DNA from: Epilinea sp044228875
Lineage (GTDB): Bacteria; Chloroflexota; Anaerolineae; Epilineales; Epilineaceae
NCBI GenBank assembly: GCA_044228875.1
Contig: JBGAUA010000003.1
Location: forward strand, 1 to 64,000
Direction: 5' to 3'
DNA: 64,000 nucleotides
This document shows, piece by piece, positions 59,372 through 64,000 of this stretch (position 1 is its first letter; each line of letters starts with the position of its first letter). The notes under the pieces are model-generated. The model had not been told where the DNA came from and did no database searches. It saw only the letters and a program-made list of their open reading frames with translations. Made by a program: the position numbers and the translations under genes.

Positions 59372-60403
59372 TCAATCGATGATCTCGTCCATGCGCCCGG
59401 CCAGCCAGGCCTCGCGGATCTCGCGAGCGATGCGGCGGCCGGTGGACATGGGCTCGTCGAAGTACAGCGCGGCGTAGGGCGATCCGTTGACGAAGAGGTT
59501 GGTGCCGGCGACGATGCGGCAGCTGATCTCGATGACGTGGAAGGCCAGGTCCGGCGTGATGATGGTCTCCAAGCAGAAGGGGCCCCAGAAACCGCGCGGA
59601 CTCACCAACTCACGGGCGGCGGAAACCACCCGCTCCCCCATCTGGTAGGCCTCTTCCAGCATGGACTCCCGGAGCACCAGTTCCGAGTTGCCCACCACCA
59701 CGTAGCTGGGGCTGGGCTGGATCTCCGCCTGCACATGATGGGGCAGACGCCCCAGGCCGTCGACGTTGGTCTCGTAGCGGCGATCCATGCTGAGGATCTC
59801 CAGCCGGTCGCGCATGACGGACTGGAAGAAGTGGATGTAAAGGGTGACGCCCAGGACATAGCGCTGCACGGTATAGCGCCGCGGCCCCTGGTCCAGACCC
59901 CTCTCGGCCAACTGCTCATCCAGGTGCGCCCGCGAGCGGGCCAGGAAATAGCCGCTGCCGCCCGCCGCGCCGAAGGTCTTGACCAGCACCGGCCAACCGT
60001 CGATGGTGGCGAGGTCGGTGTATTCGGCCGGCTGGGGTATACCGGCCGCGGTCAGCCATTGGCGCTGCAGATCCCGGCTGCCCTCCCAACGCAGCACGGG
60101 CCGGCTGCCATAGTAGCCCACCCGCATGGAGGCGTTGACCGCTTCGCCCAGGTAGGCGACGAAGGAGCCGTGCGGCACCATGACGACGCCGCGCGCCACC
60201 AGATCCGTCTCGAGGTCCGCGAACGCCGCGTAGCTGTCGATGGTCAGCACATCGTCGACGAAGGGATATCGCCGATACAAGCCATCCTTGCCCTTCGGAG
60301 CGATCACCAGGTTGGGCAGGGCTTCGTCACGCGCGCCGCGCAGGATCTGCAGCGCCGAATGGCTGCCCAGGGTGGCGATGGTGGGAAGGGAGCGTTGGGG
60401 CAT
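59372..60403 (-). CDS. PurP-type formate-dependent AICAR ligase, copy 2
   Basis: This 343-residue paralogue of the downstream purP has the same order of domains: TIATLGSHSALQILRGARDE and NLVIAPKGKDGLY, an ATP-grasp core with WPVLVKTFGAAGGSGYFLA (glycine-rich phosphate loop), VQRYVLGVTLYIHFFQS and GPFCLETIITP, and the end VIEISCRIVAGTN with MSTGRRIAREI. The start at ATG 60403 lies after a short gap from purD. The paired copies differ in many positions, so they are old paralogues or were gained together. In archaea one copy may act on AICAR and the other on a different step; which is which cannot be told here. Confidence 0.85.
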   Translation of the reverse strand: MPQRSLPTIATLGSHSALQILRGARDEALPNLVIAPKGKDGLYRRYPFVDDVLTIDSYAAFADLETDLVARGVVMVPHGSFVAYLGEAVNASMRVGYYGSRPVLRWEGSRDLQRQWLTAAGIPQPAEYTDLATIDGWPVLVKTFGAAGGSGYFLARSRAHLDEQLAERGLDQGPRRYTVQRYVLGVTLYIHFFQSVMRDRLEILSMDRRYETNVDGLGRLPHHVQAEIQPSPSYVVVGNSELVLRESMLEEAYQMGERVVSAARELVSPRGFWGPFCLETIITPDLAFHVIEISCRIVAGTNLFVNGSPYAALYFDEPMSTGRRIAREIREAWLAGRMDEIID

Positions 60404-60465
60404 GGGTGGCTGCCGTGGGAGATCCGCCGGACGGGGGCAGAGTGTACCATGCGGCGGGATGGGCG

Positions 60466-61809
60466 TCAGACTGGAGGCGACTCCGGCGTCCGGGCTGCGA
60501 TGTCGCGGCGCCACTGCATCCCGGCGAACCCGACGCCCGTGGGATCGTCGCAGTCGTGGTCCTTCAGCCGTCCGTCGATGGCGCCGTAGGCCCGGTTGCG
60601 TGCCAGTTCCAGCGAATCCGCCACCGCCACCACGCTGAGCACCCGCCCGCCGTTGGTCTCTACGCCGCCACCATCCGTAAGTCGGCTACCGGCGTGCAGG
60701 ATCTTGACCCCCGGGGCAGATCCGACCACATCAAGCCCTCGGATCAAGTTCCCCTTTCGGCTTGACTCAGGGTAGCCGGCAGAAGCCAGAACCACACAGA
60801 TGGCTTCCTTGTCCTCGTGCATCTCCAATCGAAGCTCGCTCAGCCGGCCTTCGGCGGAGGCGCGGAGGATGACGGCCAGATCCGTCTTCAGCAGCGGCAG
60901 CTGCACCTGGGTCTCCGGGTCGCCGAGGCGGCAGTTGAACTCGATGACCTTGGGGCCTTCCTGGGTCATCATCAGGCCGCAGTACAGGCAGCCAACGAAG
61001 GGATGCCCTTCGTCGCACATGCCACGAAGGGTGGGTTCGACCACACCCTTTAGGATCCGCTCCAGCAACTCCGGCGCGACGGCCACCGGGGCGTAGCTGC
61101 CCATGCCGCCCGTGTTGGGGCCTCGTTCGCCGTCCTTGAGTCGCTTGTGGTCCTGGGCCAGGGGCAGGAGGCGGTAATGGATGCCGTCGGTGATGGCCAT
61201 CACCGAGAGTTCCGGTCCTTCCAGACGCTCCTCGATCAGCACCCGCTCGCCGGCCGCCCCGAAACCGCCATCCACCAACATGGTCCTCGCGGCGGCCATG
61301 GCCGCCGCCTCGTCGTCGGCTACCACCACTCCCTTGCCCGCGGCCAGACCGTCGGCCTTCACCACACAGTGGCCGCCCATGCGGCGAATCGCCGCTTCCG
61401 CCGTCACCAGATCACGCGTCACTTCGAAATCCGGGCTCGGAATGCCGTGGCGTGCCATGAACGCTCGAGCCCAGGCCTTGGAACTCTCCAAGCGCGCCGC
61501 AGCGGCCGTGGGGCCGAAGACCGTGAGTCCCGCCGCTCGGAAACGGTCGACGATGCCCGCCGCCAGCGGATCCTCCGGGCTGATCACCGTCAGGCCGATA
61601 CCTTCGACCAGGGCGTGGGCCACCAGCGCATCGAAGTCCATGACGCCGATGGGCACGTTGCGCGCCTTGGGCTCGGTGGCCGTCCCGCCATTGCCGGGGG
61701 CCACGTCGATGCGGGTGACCGAGGGCGAGCGCCCCAGGATCCAGGCGAGCGCATGCGCCCGGGCATCGGCGCCCACGATGAGGATGCGCCCGGGATCTGG
61801 TGGGGTCAT
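60466..61809 (-). CDS. purD: Phosphoribosylamine-glycine ligase
   Basis: PurD joins glycine to phosphoribosylamine with ATP, the second step of purine synthesis. The 447-residue protein has an N-terminal domain starting ILIVGADARAHALAWIL, where most PurD proteins have GGREHAL. The ATP-grasp core has VVKADGLAAGKGVVVAD, EERLEGPELSVMA, DHKRLKDGERGPNTGGMGSYAP and EFNCRLGDPETQ, followed by a C-terminal domain. All catalytic-core motifs are intact. It lies between the RNase J gene and the two purP genes on the same strand, giving a small purine cluster. Confidence 0.94.
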   Translation of the reverse strand: MTPPDPGRILIVGADARAHALAWILGRSPSVTRIDVAPGNGGTATEPKARNVPIGVMDFDALVAHALVEGIGLTVISPEDPLAAGIVDRFRAAGLTVFGPTAAAARLESSKAWARAFMARHGIPSPDFEVTRDLVTAEAAIRRMGGHCVVKADGLAAGKGVVVADDEAAAMAAARTMLVDGGFGAAGERVLIEERLEGPELSVMAITDGIHYRLLPLAQDHKRLKDGERGPNTGGMGSYAPVAVAPELLERILKGVVEPTLRGMCDEGHPFVGCLYCGLMMTQEGPKVIEFNCRLGDPETQVQLPLLKTDLAVILRASAEGRLSELRLEMHEDKEAICVVLASAGYPESSRKGNLIRGLDVVGSAPGVKILHAGSRLTDGGGVETNGGRVLSVVAVADSLELARNRAYGAIDGRLKDHDCDDPTGVGFAGMQWRRDIAARTPESPPV

Positions 61810-61848
61810 GGCCTGTGCTCCTGGAGTCGAACGGCCGCCGTGTCCGCG

Positions 61849-63510
61849 TCAGGCCGCGTCCGTAAGAAAGACCTGGGCGACGATCACCGGCCGCCGCTTG
61901 AGCCGCTCAGCCACCAACTCGCCAAGACGGCGGACGATCTGGTCCTCCAAGCCGCTCCGTCCGGCGTTGGACGTTCGCAGAACCTCGACAGCGGCCCCCC
62001 GAAGCGCTTCCAGGAGGCCTTCGGCTCCCGGCTGGAAGACGCAGCCGCGGGTTGAGACGGCCACCTGCGGCTTGGATCTGGAGTCGGTGCGATCCAGGGT
62101 GGCGGAGACAAGGATGAAGCCGCTCTCGGACAGTCGGCGCCGCTCGCGCAGCACCGTCTCTCCCACGTCCCCCACGCCGGAACCGTCGACGAAGATGTAG
62201 CCGCCCGGTATCTCCCCCTCCTGCCGCGCGCCGGCATCGTCGATGCTGACCACCTGGCCGCTCTCGATGATGAAGATGTCCTCCGGGGCCATTCCCAGCT
62301 CTTGGGCCAGGCGACCGTGCAGCACCAGCATGCGGTACTCACCGCCGGCGGGGATGAAGTAGCGCGGCCGGGTCAGGCGGAGCATCAGCTTGAGTTCTTC
62401 ACGGCTGGCATGGCCGGAGACATGCACCGGCATCAGGGCCTGGTAGAGCACATCCACCCCCAGACGGAAGAGGTTGTCCAGGGTACGATGGACCAGCTCT
62501 TCATTGCCGGGGATGGGCGTGGCGGACAGCACCACGGTATCACCCTTGCGCAGGGTCACGCGCGGATGCGTGCCCTCCGCCATGCGGGTGAGGGCGCTGG
62601 TCGGCTCGCCCTGGCTTCCGGTGCAGCAGATGGCCACCTCGTCGGGCGGCAGCTTGTCCAGTTCCTTGATCCCCAGGAGGGTGCCGGGCTCCGGGGTCAG
62701 GAAGCCGAGATCCAGGGCCATGTCCCCGTTGTTCTCCATGGAGCGACCCACCAGTCCCACCTTGCGCCCGTAGAGTTCGGCGACGTTGATCACCTCCTGC
62801 ACCCGCGAGATGTTGGACGCGAAGGTGGCGATGATCACCCGCCCTTCGGCCCGCTCGAAGACGCGCTCCAGGGCATCGCGCACCAGCGACTCCGAGGGCG
62901 TGTGGCCGGCCCGCTCGGCATTGGTGCTGTCGGATAGCAGGGCCAGGACGCCGCGGCTACCGTAATCGGCCAGGCGGTGGATGTCGGTGGGCTCACCGGA
63001 TACCGGTGTCAGGTCGAACTTGTACTCGCCGGTGTGGATGACCACGCCCAGGGGCGTCTCGATGGCGAATCCAACGGCATCGGGAATGGAGTGGGCCACG
63101 CGAAAGGGTTCGACGGTGAAGGGCCCGGCCTGAATCCGCTCCCCGGGCTCGATGGTGGTGATCTGGGCCCCCGCGAGCCGCTTGTGCTCCTTCAGCTTGA
63201 CCTCAATGAGACCGCGGGTCAGTCGGGTGGCGTAGATCGGCGCCGGCGCGTTGGGCAACACGTAGGGCAAGGCCCCATGATGGTCTTCGTGGCCATGGGT
63301 GATGAAGTAGGCGACCAGCCGGTCCACATTGTCGACCAGATACTGGAAATTGGGCAGGACGAGATCGACCCCCGGCATGTCGCTTTCCGGGAACATCAGG
63401 CCGCAGTCGATCACGATGATCGCCCCGTCGTATTCCAGGGCGGTCATGTTGCGCCCCACCTCACCGTAACCGCCCAGGGGAAGGATCTTCAGATTGCCGC
63501 TTGGTTTCAA
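61849..63510 (-). CDS. rnj: Ribonuclease J
   Basis: RNase J is a metallo-beta-lactamase ribonuclease with 5'-exo and endonuclease activity, central to mRNA decay in bacteria without RNase E-type systems. The 553-residue protein has MFPESDMPGVDLVLPN, the zinc HxHxDH motif in FITHGHEDHHGAL, HTGEYKFDLTPV, SDSTNAERAGHTPSE, CTGSQGEP and HVSGHASREEL. The beta-CASP domain and a short C-terminal domain are present. TTG 63510 overlaps the tpiA stop (TTGA), a pairing that suggests coupled translation. Confidence 0.95.
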   Translation of the reverse strand: MKPSGNLKILPLGGYGEVGRNMTALEYDGAIIVIDCGLMFPESDMPGVDLVLPNFQYLVDNVDRLVAYFITHGHEDHHGALPYVLPNAPAPIYATRLTRGLIEVKLKEHKRLAGAQITTIEPGERIQAGPFTVEPFRVAHSIPDAVGFAIETPLGVVIHTGEYKFDLTPVSGEPTDIHRLADYGSRGVLALLSDSTNAERAGHTPSESLVRDALERVFERAEGRVIIATFASNISRVQEVINVAELYGRKVGLVGRSMENNGDMALDLGFLTPEPGTLLGIKELDKLPPDEVAICCTGSQGEPTSALTRMAEGTHPRVTLRKGDTVVLSATPIPGNEELVHRTLDNLFRLGVDVLYQALMPVHVSGHASREELKLMLRLTRPRYFIPAGGEYRMLVLHGRLAQELGMAPEDIFIIESGQVVSIDDAGARQEGEIPGGYIFVDGSGVGDVGETVLRERRRLSESGFILVSATLDRTDSRSKPQVAVSTRGCVFQPGAEGLLEALRGAAVEVLRTSNAGRSGLEDQIVRRLGELVAERLKRRPVIVAQVFLTDAA

Positions 63511-64000
63511 GAGAATGCCTCGTGAGATGGTGCGCCCCGGTCAGCCGCCGCCCGGACCAGCGCGGCGAAGGGCTCGGCTTCCAATGAAGCTCCGCCCACC
63601 AGGGCACCGTCGATGTCCGCGACGGCCAGGTAGGCCGCGATGTTCTCTGGTTTGACCGATCCGCCGTAGAGCAGCCGAGCGGCCGCAGCGCCCGCCGCTC
63701 CGAAGCGGGCACCGAGGGCCTCGCGCAGTAGACCCATGACCCGCGCCGCCTCGGCGGCATCGCAGGCCTTGCCGGTACCGATGGCCCAGACCGGCTCGTA
63801 GGCCAGCACGAGGCGCGCCGCCTCGGCTTCGGCGATGCCGTCCAGGGCCTTGAGCTGCGCCAGCACCACCGCATCTGCCTGACCCGCCTCGCGTTGGTCC
63901 AGGTGCTCGCCGACGCAGAGGATGGGGACCAGACCGTGGGCGAAGGCAGCGTGCACCTTACGTCCCAAGGCCTCGTCTGTCTCGCCGAAGAGGCTGCGCC
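63507..64000 (-). CDS. tpiA: Triosephosphate isomerase, 5' partial
   Basis: TPI interconverts dihydroxyacetone phosphate and glyceraldehyde-3-phosphate. The frame runs off the right edge. The visible 163 codons include RSLFGETDEALGRKV near the edge, PILCVGEHLDQREAG, the catalytic Glu in VLAYEPVWAIGTGKA (flexible loop), LLYGGSVKPENI and the closing GALVGGASLEAEPF. The stop overlaps the RNase J start. Confidence 0.95.
   Translation of the reverse strand, partial: RSLFGETDEALGRKVHAAFAHGLVPILCVGEHLDQREAGQADAVVLAQLKALDGIAEAEAARLVLAYEPVWAIGTGKACDAAEAARVMGLLREALGARFGAAGAAAARLLYGGSVKPENIAAYLAVADIDGALVGGASLEAEPFAALVRAAADRGAPSHEAFS

Noticed and set aside
1..64000. Selenoprotein genes with in-frame UGA, as suggested by selB
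   Set aside because: No recognisable gene in the window is interrupted by an in-frame TGA at a Cys-like active site.

Overview
The window is a GC-rich bacterial chromosome segment with dense operons, start/stop overlaps of the ATGA, GTGA and TTGA type, and several TTG starts. The best guess is Chloroflexota (Anaerolineae or a relative). This rests on large secreted S8 and CotH/LTD proteins, a SARP-type BTAD regulator, LytR-CpsA-Psr, RNase J, recurrent hydrophobic LPL tails, and no lipopolysaccharide or outer-membrane genes. The assignment is an inference from gene content. I see no rRNA, tRNA, CRISPR array, phage or intact transposase.

Layout, left to right. Bases 1-4119 hold a secreted subtilase whose start lies outside the window. 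Bases 4.2-9.0 kb hold an overlapping operon: phoU, a coiled-coil protein, selB and a glycosyltransferase. An undecaprenyl-phosphate sugar transferase follows at 9.1-10.5 kb. An FMN riboswitch with a terminator then leads into a complete riboflavin operon, ribD-ribE-ribBA-ribH (10.6-14.7 kb). Next come three minus-strand envelope genes: a FecR-like anchored protein, a YugP-type zinc peptidase and a lipoprotein.

At 17.6-23.8 kb a soluble GAF/PAS histidine kinase diverges from an NtrC-type response regulator. The regulator is followed at once by rpoN, which carries an unusual zinc-ribbon insertion, and by a SARP/AfsR-like regulator. This looks like a self-contained sigma-54 signalling module. 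Then come large secreted proteins: CotH plus lamin-tail domains, a second subtilase and an M14 carboxypeptidase. Several of these carry a short hydrophobic LPL motif near a terminus.

A minus-strand housekeeping operon (37.4-33.8 kb) encodes a GAF/fRMsr-like protein, a translin-family protein, obgE, nadD and rdgB. Divergent from it are an LCP enzyme and a DinG-type helicase overlapping a DUF4180 gene. A gene-free stretch (41.8-42.5 kb) contains two different repeat systems: a palindromic TGATGCC array with mutually exclusive hairpins, and a 23-bp-period array with nested palindromes.

Bases 42.5-58.2 kb form a cell-surface polysaccharide locus: a LysM membrane protein, a second sugar transferase, six further soluble or membrane glycosyltransferases, a methyltransferase, an SMR/EamA-like carrier, a FemAB-like transferase, a YdjC-type deacetylase and a Wzx-like flippase. 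The right end is metabolic: two tandem copies of the archaeal-type purine enzyme PurP, then purD, the RNase J gene and a partial tpiA. The tandem PurP pair, the zinc-ribbon RpoN, the LPL tails and the repeat locus are the most unusual observations.
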